Under the pieces are notes generated by a model. It did not search any database and had not been told where the DNA came from. It saw only the letters and a list, made by a program, of their open reading frames with translations. The position numbers were made by a program, and so were the translations under genes. DNA of 64,000 bases. Origin: Nocardia nova SH22a. Lineage in GTDB: Bacteria > Actinomycetota > Actinomycetes > Mycobacteriales > Mycobacteriaceae. Below are positions 27,974-35,955 of the stretch, piece after piece. The stretch's first letter is position 1. Each line of letters opens with the position of its first letter. The DNA is taken from the NCBI RefSeq assembly GCF_000523235.1, contig NZ_CP006850.1:8184001-8248000 (forward strand), written 5' to 3'.

Positions 27974-28918
27974 TCAGCGCGGCACGGGGTGAGCCATCGC
28001 GGTAGCGGCCGGTTCCCCATCGCGGCCGGAGCGCCGCGCCGCTGCCGTGGCGCCGCCGCGCGCGGCCAGCACCATCCCCAGAACACCGACCCCCAGCCCC
28101 GCGATGGTCAACGGGCGCAACGGCTGTGCGATCAGCAACCAGGCCATCACCGCGGTGACCGCCGGGGTGGCGAAGAACAGTCGCCCGACGCGGGTGGCGT
28201 CCCATCGGCGCAGCATCGCGTTCAGCAGCAGGAAGCAGGCGACGGCGTTGATGAGCACCATCCAGATCAGTGATCCGGTGAACCGGAGCGGGTCGGTGAT
28301 GTGGTTATCGCCCTGGGCCAGCGCGAACAGTCCCGCCACCGGCGCACTGGCCAGAACGTGCACCGCGGTGTTCGTCCGGCTGTCGACATCCGGTACCAGC
28401 CGTTTCTGATAGACGGTCCCGAGGCTCAGCCCCAGCAGCCCGACCACGCACAGCACCAAACCCGTTGCCGAGAAATGCGATTGGTCGACGACGGCCAATC
28501 CGACACCGACGCCGCCGATTCCGAATCCGGCCCACTGCCGCGGGGTGACCGTCTCACCGAGGACCGTTCCCGCGAACAGCGCGATGACCACCGGATTCAA
28601 CCCCTGGACCAGCGAGATCACGGCCGCGGACACATGATCGGACATGGCGGTGTAGAAGGCGCCGAACTGCACCATCTGCATGAGCAATCCGGCGACCACC
28701 ACATGGAACAGCTCGCGACCGCGCGGCCATTTCGCCCGTACCGCAACGGCATACAGCGTCAACGCCAGGCCCGCGAGGGCGAAGCGCGCGAACAGGACCA
28801 GCATCGGGGGCGCGGCGCCCACACCGATGATCCCGGCGATGAACGCGCTGCTCCACATCACGACGAAGGCCACCGGGGCCGCCGCTTCCAGCACTCGATT
28901 CCGCACGTCGCCCTCCAC
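27974..28918 (-). CDS. EamA/DMT-family exporter
   Basis: A 314-residue membrane protein with about ten helices in two EamA repeats (~15-145 and ~160-295), the layout of drug/metabolite exporters such as RhaT and YdcZ relatives. Conserved cues are VVMWSSAFIAGI at the N-terminus and 'LVQGLNPVVIALF' midway. GTG 28918 is used; a GTG at 28906 with GGAGGG four bases before it is a good alternative. It is divergent from a CGNR zinc-finger regulator, and two identical TAACC-N9-GGTTA dyads lie between them, so the regulator very likely controls it. The exported compound is unknown. The C-terminus is Arg/Ala-rich. Confidence 0.82.
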   Translation of the reverse strand: MEGDVRNRVLEAAAPVAFVVMWSSAFIAGIIGVGAAPPMLVLFARFALAGLALTLYAVAVRAKWPRGRELFHVVVAGLLMQMVQFGAFYTAMSDHVSAAVISLVQGLNPVVIALFAGTVLGETVTPRQWAGFGIGGVGVGLAVVDQSHFSATGLVLCVVGLLGLSLGTVYQKRLVPDVDSRTNTAVHVLASAPVAGLFALAQGDNHITDPLRFTGSLIWMVLINAVACFLLLNAMLRRWDATRVGRLFFATPAVTAVMAWLLIAQPLRPLTIAGLGVGVLGMVLAARGGATAAARRSGRDGEPAATAMAHPVPR

Positions 28919-28922
28919 CGGA

Positions 28923-28941
28923 TAACCACTTCAGACGGTTA
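28923..28941. promoter_or_regulatory. Operator 1 of the EamA/CGNR pair
   Basis: TAACC-N9-GGTTA, a perfect 5-bp dyad, first of two identical half-site sets whose centres are 39 bp apart. It lies 5-23 bases upstream of the exporter start codon on its side of the gap. Confidence 0.65.
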
Positions 28942-28955
28942 CTACGGTGACAGTC

Positions 28956-28992
28956 TTCAAATAACCTGTCAAGGCGGTTACTATGGTGAGCG
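28956..28992 (+). promoter_or_regulatory. Promoter and operator 2 of the CGNR regulator
   Basis: TTCAAA (28956-28961), a 17-base spacer and TACTAT (28979-28984) look like a promoter whose start would fall at 28991-28992, on an in-frame GTG. The second TAACC-N9-GGTTA dyad (28962-28980) occupies the whole spacer, an ideal position for repression. Repeats of CGGTTACTAYGGTGA at 28936 and 28975 reflect the duplicated site. Confidence 0.5.
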
Positions 28993-29531
28993 TGTTCACC
29001 TTCGTCAGCGGCAACCTCGCCCTCGACTTCGCCGGCACCGTCAAGGAGCGCGAGACCGGCTTCGTCGATCTGCTGACCACGCCCGGCGCACTCGACGAAT
29101 GGCTGGTTGTCGCCGGTCTGCTCGACCGCGCACCCGGTTGTGACGCAACCGATTTCACCGCTGCGGTGGCCCTGCGGGAAGCGGTGTACCGGCTGGCCGT
29201 GGCCGCCCTCACCGGCGAACCGTGGCGCGATACCGACCGCGAACTCGTCAATCGCACGGCCCGCGGCTCGAAACCGGTACTCGGCCTGCGCCCCGACGGC
29301 GGTATCGATCGCGGCGGCGACTGCGACAACGCCCTCGCGCTCATCGCCACCGAGGCCGTCGAGTTGCTCGGCGGCCCCGACCGGGCCCGGATCAAACAGT
29401 GCGGCCGCGATGCCTGCACCCGCCTCTACATCGATACCTCGCGCGCGGGATCGCGGCGCTGGTGCGATATGGCGCTGTGCGGCAATCGCGCCAAGAGCGC
29501 GTCCTTCCGGGCACGGCACGGCGAACAGTGA
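28983..29531 (+). CDS. CGNR zinc-finger (ABATE-domain) regulator
   Basis: A protein of 182 residues (179 if the leaderless GTG at 28992 is used). The N-terminal ~130 residues are the ABATE ligand-sensing domain (SGNLALDFAGTV), and the C-terminus carries the CGNR zinc finger: CGRDAC, a basic stretch, then C-x4-CGNR. Members are thought to be stress-responsive transcription regulators in actinobacteria. No Shine-Dalgarno precedes the ATG, and the predicted promoter -10 overlaps that ATG, so GTG 28992 (MFTFVSGN) is the more likely true start. The gene is divergent from the EamA exporter. Two identical dyads between them suggest autoregulation and exporter control by the same protein. Confidence 0.8.
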   Translation: MVSVFTFVSGNLALDFAGTVKERETGFVDLLTTPGALDEWLVVAGLLDRAPGCDATDFTAAVALREAVYRLAVAALTGEPWRDTDRELVNRTARGSKPVLGLRPDGGIDRGGDCDNALALIATEAVELLGGPDRARIKQCGRDACTRLYIDTSRAGSRRWCDMALCGNRAKSASFRARHGEQ

Positions 29532-29547
29532 TCAGGGGATGGCGAAA

Positions 29548-30912
29548 TCAGCTCGCCGGTACGAGTTCTCGCGATCGCGGCGACACCACCGGCCGATAGC
29601 CACGCGGCCGGGCCCGCGCGAACGCGAAGAAGAAGAACACCAGCAGAATCGCCCGCCCCCAGACACCGATCTGCACCAGCCGCTCGTCCACATCCGCGGC
29701 GGTGCCGCTGCCGAGTGCGTAGAAGTACCGGAATACGCCGATACCGAGGGCGAGATCGGCCAGCAGATAGGCCCCGACCGCCGCCCACGGCACCTCGAGC
29801 AGTACGAAGAACGGCAGAATCCACAGCGTGTACTGCGGGGAATGCACCTTGTGGAACAGCAGGAATCCACACAGCATCGCACCGCTCACACCGACCCACG
29901 GGTAGTAGCCGAACGCCGGAAAACGCTTCCACCCCAGCCAGATCGCGAGTGCGAACGCGGCGAACACCAGCACCGGTGACGCGGTGGACACGACCTCCTG
30001 GAACGACGCCTCACCACCGTCGCCCGACGCGAACATCGGCCGCAATCCCCAGTACCAGATCGAATTGGTGGTGATGTCGGCCTGCCGCATCTGCTGGAAG
30101 ACGAACGAGGCCCGCCAGCCGTCGTAGCCGAGAATCGCGAACGGCAGATTGATCGCGACGACCGTCGCCACGGCCGCACCGACGGTCGCCAGCGCACCGC
30201 GCACATCGAATCCCCGCCGAGGGCTCGGGGCATCGTCGGCCGCCGGTTCACCGAACAGGACGTACAGCATCAGCGGCAACACGAAGATGCCCGGATACAA
30301 CTTCAGGCAGAATCCGATCCCCAGCAGGACCGCCGCGACAATTCCCCTGGTGCGCAGGGAATATCGGGTCAGCACGGTCATCACGTAGACCGCGCCGACC
30401 GCCGTGCACACCACCGGAAGCTCCCAGTTGTGGAAGGCGTAGAGCACCAGCGGCGGCCCCACCGACCACAGCAGCGCCACCGCGCCGGACATCCGACCCA
30501 GCATCCACGCCGTCAGCAGGGCGAACGGCGCGAGCAACAGGGCCGAGTGCAACAGGAAGGCCGCGTCGTCGTCGACCCCGTGCGCGCCCAGCCACATCAG
30601 CAGCCCGCTCAACACCGGATACTCCACCGCCCCGCCGGTCAGGGTGCCGTCCGAGGTGATCCCGCCGCTCAGATACGGAAACAGATGGTCGTTGATCCCG
30701 CGCCCGAGCCAGAGGAACTGGATGTCGGAATAGCAGACCTCGGCGTCCTTGATGCGGTCGAAGGCCAGGCTGCGACCGTCGGTGTCGAACGGCGGACCCG
30801 CACAGCGAGCTTTGTTCAGATATCCGAACAGCAATGTCACCGCACAGGACAGCACTGCGGCGACGGCCGCGATCCGGCCGGTCCGGTGCCCGCGGATCAC
30901 CCCTGCGGCCAC
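29548..30912 (-). CDS. GT87-type membrane glycosyltransferase, second copy
   Basis: A 454-residue multi-spanning protein, paralogous to the 25261-26979 gene: both have an early Cys, a VCYSD/MCYSD block, EYPVLSGL, an LKLYPG/AKLYPL region and an HSPQYTLW/WSPQYSLW block. It has about ten helices and no long cytoplasmic N-terminus. Polyprenyl-phosphate-mannose-dependent mannosyl transfer outside the membrane is the family activity. It points away from the rpsF operon with 258 bp between start codons and nearly meets the CGNR gene at its 3' end. In M. tuberculosis only one GT87 gene lies in this position as I recall. Acceptor unknown. Confidence 0.77.
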   Translation of the reverse strand: MAAGVIRGHRTGRIAAVAAVLSCAVTLLFGYLNKARCAGPPFDTDGRSLAFDRIKDAEVCYSDIQFLWLGRGINDHLFPYLSGGITSDGTLTGGAVEYPVLSGLLMWLGAHGVDDDAAFLLHSALLLAPFALLTAWMLGRMSGAVALLWSVGPPLVLYAFHNWELPVVCTAVGAVYVMTVLTRYSLRTRGIVAAVLLGIGFCLKLYPGIFVLPLMLYVLFGEPAADDAPSPRRGFDVRGALATVGAAVATVVAINLPFAILGYDGWRASFVFQQMRQADITTNSIWYWGLRPMFASGDGGEASFQEVVSTASPVLVFAAFALAIWLGWKRFPAFGYYPWVGVSGAMLCGFLLFHKVHSPQYTLWILPFFVLLEVPWAAVGAYLLADLALGIGVFRYFYALGSGTAADVDERLVQIGVWGRAILLVFFFFAFARARPRGYRPVVSPRSRELVPAS

Positions 30913-31113
30913 GCGGCCTCCTCCGCGGCCACGTCCTCGCCACCGCCGCGGTCGACACGATCGGTGGGTCGGTTCGACATGTTCACAACGATAGGGTGCC
31001 CACCTTCGGATTGCCGGTAATCATCCGGAAGGAGACCCATTTCGCACCCCGCGGCCCGATTGGGAGGTCGGGACGCCGATCGGGTAGCCTTGCCGGGTTG
31101 CTGACGCAACGAC

Positions 31114-31158
31114 CCTCCTGCCACGGAAAGTCCGTGGCCGTTTCCAGTCCACAGGAGG
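31114..31158 (+). promoter_or_regulatory. Putative S6:S18-type autoregulatory leader of rpsF
   Basis: CCTCCTG (31114-31120) pairs with CAGGAGG (31152-31158), which contains the ribosome binding site. Inside lies a 7-bp hairpin, CCACGGA (31121-31127) with TCCGTGG (31131-31137), followed at once by an unpaired CCG (31138-31140). This layout, a closed stem with CCG in a 3' bulge, matches the known S6:S18-binding mRNA motif that mimics their 16S rRNA site. It would hide the ribosome binding site. Inferred by hand folding. Confidence 0.55.
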
Positions 31159-31170
31159 TGATGGGTTCCC

Positions 31171-31461
31171 GTGCGTCAATATGAAGTGATGGTCATCCTC
31201 GATCCGAACCTGGACGAGCGCACTGTCGGTCCGAACCTGGACAAGATGCTCAGTGTCGTCTCGCAGCAGGGCGGCAAGATCGACAAGGTGGACCTCTGGG
31301 GCCGCCGTCGGCTGGCCTACGAGATCGAGAAGCGCAACGAAGGCATCTACGCCGTCGTCGACCTGACCGCCGAGCCGGACACGGTCAGCGAACTCGACCG
31401 TCAGCTCGGTCTGAACGAGTCGGTGCTGCGCACCAAGGTCCTGCGCCAGAACAAGAAGTAA
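31171..31461 (+). CDS. rpsF: 30S ribosomal protein S6
   Basis: A 96-residue S6 protein: [16 protein letters not shown] at the N-terminus, [10 protein letters not shown] in the middle and [12 protein letters not shown] near the end. It binds 16S rRNA together with S18. The GTG start is 12 bases after AGGAGG, an unusually long spacing. A 7-codon frame (ATG 31161 to TGA 31184) starts closer to that site and overlaps the rpsF start, so some coupling is possible. It is first in the rpsF-ssb-rpsR-rplI operon. A leader hairpin resembling the S6:S18 binding motif precedes it. Confidence 0.95.
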   Translation: MRQYEVMVILDPNLDERTVGPNLDKMLSVVSQQGGKIDKVDLWGRRRLAYEIEKRNEGIYAVVDLTAEPDTVSELDRQLGLNESVLRTKVLRQNKK

Positions 31462-31650
31462 CCCCCTGGCGACAGCTACCTGTCGGAAGCAAACCGCACT
31501 TGTCGCAGCCTGGCTCTAGGCTCGGGCGCAACAGGTGAGTGCTTCTCGGCTGAACGGACAAGGCCCGTAGGCGGCAGCTTGCGTAACCACGCAGGGCCCC
31601 GGGCAGCCGAGCGATTAACACAGCTGATCGCACCGAGACCAGGAGGAACC

Positions 31651-32196
31651 ATGGCAGGCGACACCGTAATCACCGTCATCGGCAATTTGACGGCTGATCC
31701 GGAACTTCGTTTCACGCCCGCGGGCGCGGCGGTGGCCAATTTCACCGTCGCATCGACGCCGCGGGTGTTCGACCGCAACGCCAACGAATGGAAAGACGGC
31801 GAGGCCCTGTTCCTGCGCTGCAACATTTGGCGTGAGGCCGCGGAGAATGTCGCCGAAAGCCTGACCCGAGGCGCTCGCGTCATCGTGAGCGGACGACTCA
31901 AGCAGCGCTCCTTCGAAACCCGCGAGGGTGAGAAGCGCACGGTCGTCGAACTCGAGGTCGACGAGATCGGTCCCTCCCTGCGCTACGCGACCGCGAAGGT
32001 CAACAAGACCTCGCGTGGCGGTGGCGGTGGTGGTTTCAGCGGTGGCGGCAATTCCGGCGGCAGTGGTGGGGGCTTCGGCGGCTCCAACGGTGGCGGTCGC
32101 GGCGGACAGGGTTCCGCCGGCGACGACCCGTGGGGCAGCGCTCCCGCGGCCGGCTCCTTCGGGGGCGGCCAGATGGACGACGAACCGCCGTTCTGA
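31651..32196 (+). CDS. ssb: Single-stranded DNA-binding protein
   Basis: A 181-residue SSB. The OB fold covers ~1-112 ([23 protein letters not shown]-like strand, '[15 protein letters not shown]', [13 protein letters not shown]). A Gly-rich linker of ~45 residues follows and the protein ends in the acidic tip DDEPPF, which recruits replication and repair partners. AGGAGGAACC before the ATG fixes the start. A ~190-bp gap separates it from rpsF, wide enough for a second promoter. It coats single-stranded DNA at forks as a tetramer. The gene context rpsF-ssb-rpsR is the standard bacterial one. Confidence 0.95.
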   Translation: MAGDTVITVIGNLTADPELRFTPAGAAVANFTVASTPRVFDRNANEWKDGEALFLRCNIWREAAENVAESLTRGARVIVSGRLKQRSFETREGEKRTVVELEVDEIGPSLRYATAKVNKTSRGGGGGGFSGGGNSGGSGGGFGGSNGGGRGGQGSAGDDPWGSAPAAGSFGGGQMDDEPPF

Positions 32197-32256
32197 GACG
32201 GCTCACATTTCGGGGCCCGCAGTTCGCGGCTCCCAGGCAATACGGAGTGAAGACCC

Positions 32257-32529
32257 ATGGCCAAAGCACCGGCACGCGAAAAGGTGCTGAAGAAGAAGGC
32301 TTGCGCGTTCTGCAAGGACGACAAGAAGGCGAAGAAGGACGGCTCGGGTACCGGCGCCGTCATCGACTACAAGGACACGGCGTTGCTGCGCAAGTTCGTC
32401 AGCGACCGCGGCAAGATCCGCGCCCGCCGCGTCACCGGTAACTGTGTGCAGCATCAGCGGGACATCGCCGTCGCGGTGAAGAACTCTCGCGAGGTCGCGC
32501 TGCTGCCGTACGTGTCCACGGCTCGCTGA
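32257..32529 (+). CDS. rpsR: 30S ribosomal protein S18 (zinc-type)
   Basis: A 90-residue S18 with the core '[20 protein letters not shown]' and [14 protein letters not shown]. It keeps the CxxC pair (CAFC) and a third Cys in TGNC, so it is the zinc-binding C+ form used when zinc is plentiful. Between the CxxC and the core there is a Lys/Gly-rich insertion (about residues 20-33), longer than in the M. tuberculosis Rv0055 protein as I recall. It partners with S6. Ribosome binding site AGTGAAG before the ATG is moderate; the gene follows ssb by 60 bases. Confidence 0.93.
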   Translation: MAKAPAREKVLKKKACAFCKDDKKAKKDGSGTGAVIDYKDTALLRKFVSDRGKIRARRVTGNCVQHQRDIAVAVKNSREVALLPYVSTAR

Positions 32530-32545
32530 GAACGGGAGGCAGACA

Positions 32546-33001
32546 ATGAAGCTGATTCTCACTGCTGATGTGGACAACCTCGGTGCGCCCGGCGACACCG
32601 TGGAGGTCAAGGACGGCTACGGCCGCAACTACCTGCTGCCCCGCGGCCTGGCGATCGTCGCCACCCGTGGCGCCGAGAAGCAGGTCGAGGGCATCCGCCG
32701 GGCGCAGGACGCCCGTCGCGTGCGCGACCTGGGCCACGCCCAGGAGCTCAAGACCGCCATCGAGGGCCTCGAATCGGTCTCGCTGTCGGTGAAGACCGCC
32801 GGTACCGGCAAGCTGTTCGGCTCGGTCACCGCCGCCGATATCGCTGCCGCGATCAAGTCCGCCGGTGGTCCGGTGCTGGACAAGCGCAGCATCGAGCTGC
32901 CGAAGTCGCACATCAAGAGCACCGGCAAGCACAGCGTCTCGGTGCACCTGCACCCGGACGTGGTCGCCAAGTTCGATCTGCAGGTTGCTGCCGCGGAGTA
33001 A
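32546..33001 (+). CDS. rplI: 50S ribosomal protein L9
   Basis: A 151-residue L9. The N-terminal rRNA-binding domain has '[20 protein letters not shown]' followed by GLAIVAT, a connecting helix (~45-80), and the C-terminal domain with [16 protein letters not shown] and '[19 protein letters not shown]'. GGGAGG before the ATG and a gap of 16 bases after rpsR place it last in the operon. A strong terminator hairpin follows at 33045-33081. Confidence 0.95.
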   Translation: MKLILTADVDNLGAPGDTVEVKDGYGRNYLLPRGLAIVATRGAEKQVEGIRRAQDARRVRDLGHAQELKTAIEGLESVSLSVKTAGTGKLFGSVTAADIAAAIKSAGGPVLDKRSIELPKSHIKSTGKHSVSVHLHPDVVAKFDLQVAAAE

Positions 33002-33044
33002 TCACTCCGCTCACCGTCCTCGGACGGTGGATCACAGCTCATCG

Positions 33045-33081
33045 AAGACCATCCCCGCGGTTGTTTCGCGGGGATGGTCTT
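33045..33081 (+). terminator. Terminator of the rpsF-ssb-rpsR-rplI operon
   Basis: A 15-bp perfect stem (33045-33059 with 33067-33081, 7-base loop) ends in TCTTT. It is 43 bases after the rplI stop. Confidence 0.8.
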
Positions 33082-33276
33082 TGGCTGCGCGCGAATCGCC
33101 GGACCACACCGGCACGCATCGAGGTCGGGGGGCTTATTCGCGAATCTTGTCGCATTACGGACCCGAATCGGTATCGGCCGGATAGAGTTGCGAGAGATTT
33201 GCTCCAGTTCGGTAACGGCGGTGCGATCCGACCGCCGAACGGCTTCACGTGCGTTTTACCCAGCCCGTTGGGGATT

Positions 33277-33531
33277 TGTGGACAACTCGTAAAACCGACC
33301 GCTGATTATGTGATCCACATCATATTGCGCGAGAGCAGTGTTAACCCAACACGCCCGGCCGTTCATCTTCGATGACACGCCGACACTATTTCGATCCACA
33401 TGTGGGAAATCGGAAAAAGCCGTGTCTACCTGGTTATAGCCTTCGCGCATACCTAGTTGTCCCCAAGTAATACACAGGGCCTACACAACGGCGGGTGAAC
33501 TGTACCCAGTTTATCCACAGCTGTTTCCACA
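33277..33531. promoter_or_regulatory. DnaA-box cluster upstream of dnaB
   Basis: Two perfect 9-mer DnaA boxes occur here: TTGTCCACA on the minus strand (33277-33285, the actinobacterial form) and TTATCCACA on the plus strand (33511-33519). One-mismatch boxes lie at 33311-33319 (TGATCCACA) and 33457-33465 (TTGTCCCCA). Two-mismatch boxes are at 33392-33400 (CGATCCACA), 33401-33409 (minus strand, TTTCCCACA) and 33523-33531 (GTTTCCACA). The ~255 bp are visibly richer in A+T than the rest of the window. The 758-bp gap 33002-33759 otherwise holds only the rplI terminator at its left end; no coding frame in it looks real. Confidence 0.7.
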
Positions 33532-33759
33532 GGCCGGTTTGGTGATCCCCAGTTCGGTCCCTTAGGTTCGTTTCCGCACGGTGACCACGCGCCGGTCACG
33601 CCGCGTTTCCCGATCTCCGGCATCGTTAGCTACAAGGTCGGGCGACGGGCGGTGTGGCAGGTCCCAACGTGTCGGTACCCAGGCGTACAACAAATCATCA
33701 ATAGGGTCGGAACCGGGCGTGATGAGGCCGGATGCGATGAGAGAGGACGGTCGGTTCGA

Positions 33760-35139
33760 GTGGCAGTCGTCGACGATCGCGAACACTCGGACTACAACGA
33801 TCAGCCCGGCGAGGACTTCGGCAGGCAACCCCCGCACGATATGGCCGCCGAACAGTCCGTTCTCGGCGGCATGCTGCTCAGCAAGGACGCCATCGCCGAT
33901 GTCGTCGAGGTGATCCGGCCCGGGGATTTCTACCGCCCCGCACACCAGGCCGTCTACGACGCCATCCTCGATCTCTACAGCCGCGGCGAGCCCGCCGACC
34001 CCGTCACCGTCTCCGCCACCCTGGACCGCCGAGGTGAGCTGAAGCGTATCGGTGGTCCCCCCTATCTGGTCACCCTGACCCAGACCGTGCCGACCGCGGC
34101 CAACGCCTCCTTCTATGCCGAAATCGTCGCGGAGAAGGCGATTCTGCGTCGCCTGGTCGAGGCCGGTACCCGCATCGTCCAGTTCGGTTACGCCGGCGCC
34201 GACGGCCAGGATGTGGCCGAGGTCGTCGACCGCGCCCAGGCCGAGATCTACGAGGTCACCGAGCGCCGCTCCAGCGAAGACTTCATGCCCCTGGAGGAAC
34301 TGCTCCAGCCCACGATGGACGAGATCGACTCCATCGCCAGCCGCGGCGGCATCTCCCTCGGCGTCCCGACCGGTTTCACCGAACTCGACGAGGTCACCAA
34401 CGGCCTGCACCCGGGCCAGATGATCATCGTCGCGGCTCGGCCCGGTGTCGGAAAATCTACGCTGGGAATGGATTTCATGCGTAGTTGTTCGGTCAAACAT
34501 GGGCTGGCGAGTGTGATCTTCTCGCTGGAGATGAGCCGGACCGAGATCGTGATGCGTCTGCTGTCGGCGGAGGCGAAGATCAAACTCGGTGATATGCGCG
34601 CCGGGCGGATGAGCGATGACGACTGGACCAAACTCGCGCGGCGGATGAGTGAGATCAGCGAGGCGCCGCTGTTCGTGGACGACTCACCGAACCTCACCAT
34701 GATGGAGATCCGGGCCAAGGCGCGGCGTTTGAAACAGCGCCATGATCTACGGCTCGTGGTGGTCGACTATCTGCAGCTGATGACCTCCGGCAAGAAGGTC
34801 GAATCCCGGCAGCAGGAAGTCTCGGAATTCTCCCGAAGCCTGAAACTGCTGGCGAAGGAACTGGAAGTCCCGGTCGTCGCGATCAGTCAGCTGAACCGTG
34901 GTCCGGAACAGCGAACGGACAAGCGCCCCATGGTCTCCGACCTCCGCGAATCCGGAAGCCTCGAGCAGGATGCCGATATGGTCATCCTGCTGCACCGGCC
35001 GGACGCGTTCGAGCGGGACGATCCGCGTGGCGGCGAGGCGGACCTGATTCTCGGTAAGCACCGAAACGGTCCCACCGCGACCATCACCGTCGCGCACCAG
35101 CTGCATCTGAGCCGGTTCGTCGACATGGCCCGCGGTTAG
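33760..35139 (+). CDS. dnaB: Replicative DNA helicase
   Basis: A 459-residue hexameric fork helicase. The N-terminal primase-interacting domain (~20-125) begins near 'QPPHDMAAEQSVLGGMLLS', and the RecA-like ATPase has Walker A ARPGVGKST, Walker B 'LRLVVVDYLQLM' and the arginine-finger region QLNRGPEQRTDKRP. I start at GTG 33760 (MAVVDD), the same beginning as the M. tuberculosis protein; sequence upstream in frame is not protein-like. The C-terminal site that carries an intein in M. tuberculosis DnaB (after LRESG) is uninterrupted: LRESGSLEQDADMV. The long AT-rich upstream region with DnaA boxes suggests DnaA-linked expression. Confidence 0.95.
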   Translation: MAVVDDREHSDYNDQPGEDFGRQPPHDMAAEQSVLGGMLLSKDAIADVVEVIRPGDFYRPAHQAVYDAILDLYSRGEPADPVTVSATLDRRGELKRIGGPPYLVTLTQTVPTAANASFYAEIVAEKAILRRLVEAGTRIVQFGYAGADGQDVAEVVDRAQAEIYEVTERRSSEDFMPLEELLQPTMDEIDSIASRGGISLGVPTGFTELDEVTNGLHPGQMIIVAARPGVGKSTLGMDFMRSCSVKHGLASVIFSLEMSRTEIVMRLLSAEAKIKLGDMRAGRMSDDDWTKLARRMSEISEAPLFVDDSPNLTMMEIRAKARRLKQRHDLRLVVVDYLQLMTSGKKVESRQQEVSEFSRSLKLLAKELEVPVVAISQLNRGPEQRTDKRPMVSDLRESGSLEQDADMVILLHRPDAFERDDPRGGEADLILGKHRNGPTATITVAHQLHLSRFVDMARG

Positions 35140-35154
35140 CCCGCGGCGCCGAAT

Positions 35155-35739
35155 TCACCGGGGGCGGTAGCGGGCTCGTAGATGGAAGCGCTCGCCCTGC
35201 GGTCCGAGGATGCTCAGGAATTCCACCGGTTTGTCGTCGGCATTGCCGAACCAGTGCGGCAGGTGGGTGTCGAATTCGGCGACCTCGCCGGTGGTGAGTA
35301 CGAGATCTCCATCGCCGAGGACAACGCGCAACCGGCCGCTGAGAACGTAGAGCCAGTGGTAGCCCTCGTGTGAGCGGGGCGCGGGTTCGCGGTTCGCGCA
35401 GCCCGCCGGGAGGATCTGGCGGAAGACCTGCAGTCCGCCGGGGTTGTGCGTGAGCGGGATGATCGTCATGCCGTTGCGTGTGAACGGTTGTGGATAGACC
35501 CGGGGGTCGCCGCTGGCGGGCGCGCCGACGAGTTCGTCGAGCGGGATCCGATGCGCCTTGGCCAGGGCCAGGAGTTGTTCCAGCCCAGGTTTGCGCTGCC
35601 CGGATTCCAAGCGCGACAGGGTGCTGACCGGAATTCCGGTATCCGCGGACAGCGCGGTCAACGTCTGTCCGCGGCGGCTGCGCAGTTCCCGCAGTCGTGG
35701 TCCGATATCGGCCAGCACGGCCCCGAACTCGTCGCTCAC
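35155..35739 (-). CDS. XRE-family regulator with C-terminal cupin domain
   Basis: A 194-residue regulator: HTH_3 domain (~12-66) with IPVSTLSRLESGQRKPGLEQ, a linker, then a cupin sensor (~100-190) with SHEGYHWLYVLSGRLRVVLG and HLPHWFG. Such HTH-cupin proteins sense small carboxylates, amino sugars or polyamines, typically repressing nearby catabolic genes. It is paralogous to the 42614-43201 protein along its full length. The 15-base GCAAAGAAACTTGCC (35772-35786), 33 bases before its start, is nearly identical to a site before the paralogue. It is divergent from the cutinase-like gene and convergent with dnaB. GTG at 35739 has no strong ribosome binding site. Confidence 0.83.
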   Translation of the reverse strand: MSDEFGAVLADIGPRLRELRSRRGQTLTALSADTGIPVSTLSRLESGQRKPGLEQLLALAKAHRIPLDELVGAPASGDPRVYPQPFTRNGMTIIPLTHNPGGLQVFRQILPAGCANREPAPRSHEGYHWLYVLSGRLRVVLGDGDLVLTTGEVAEFDTHLPHWFGNADDKPVEFLSILGPQGERFHLRARYRPR

Positions 35740-35771
35740 ACGTCCACCGTGCCGGGCGGTTCACCCGAAGC

Positions 35772-35786
35772 GCAAAGAAACTTGCC
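35772..35786. promoter_or_regulatory. Candidate XRE-cupin operator (copy 1)
   Basis: GCAAAGAAACTTGCC, dyad-like (GCAAA-GAAA-CTTGC) and differing by one base from 43222-43236, which lies in the same place before the paralogous regulator gene. Confidence 0.55.
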
Positions 35787-35955
35787 GATCCGTCAAAGCG
35801 CGGCCGTCCGGGCAACGAACCGGCTGTGGTTTCCGGCACGGTTCGTTCCGCCCGGTAACACTTTCGGGCCGGTTCACGACACTCTGCGTGACAAATACAC
35901 GGCCCGTCGGGGGGCCTGTCCGTCTTCTTGTCGGATCGGAAATGGGGATCAGGAC

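Noticed and set aside
27916..28005. 29-codon frame starting at ATG 27916
   Set aside because: It overlaps the exporter's 3' end and lacks a ribosome binding site. It might be a relic of a truncated gene, but nothing supports that.
33061..33375. Small plus-strand frame in the rplI-dnaB gap
   Set aside because: It begins in the terminator hairpin and runs into the DnaA-box region, with no ribosome binding site and no coding pattern. A gene (Rv0057) exists here in M. tuberculosis, but I see no similarity.
33277..33531. The DnaA-box cluster as the chromosomal origin itself
   Set aside because: dnaA, dnaN and recF are absent, and the number of strong boxes is low for an actinobacterial oriC.
33760..35139. 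Intein in dnaB
   Set aside because: The helicase reads through both usual insertion sites without interruption, and the length is that of the host protein.
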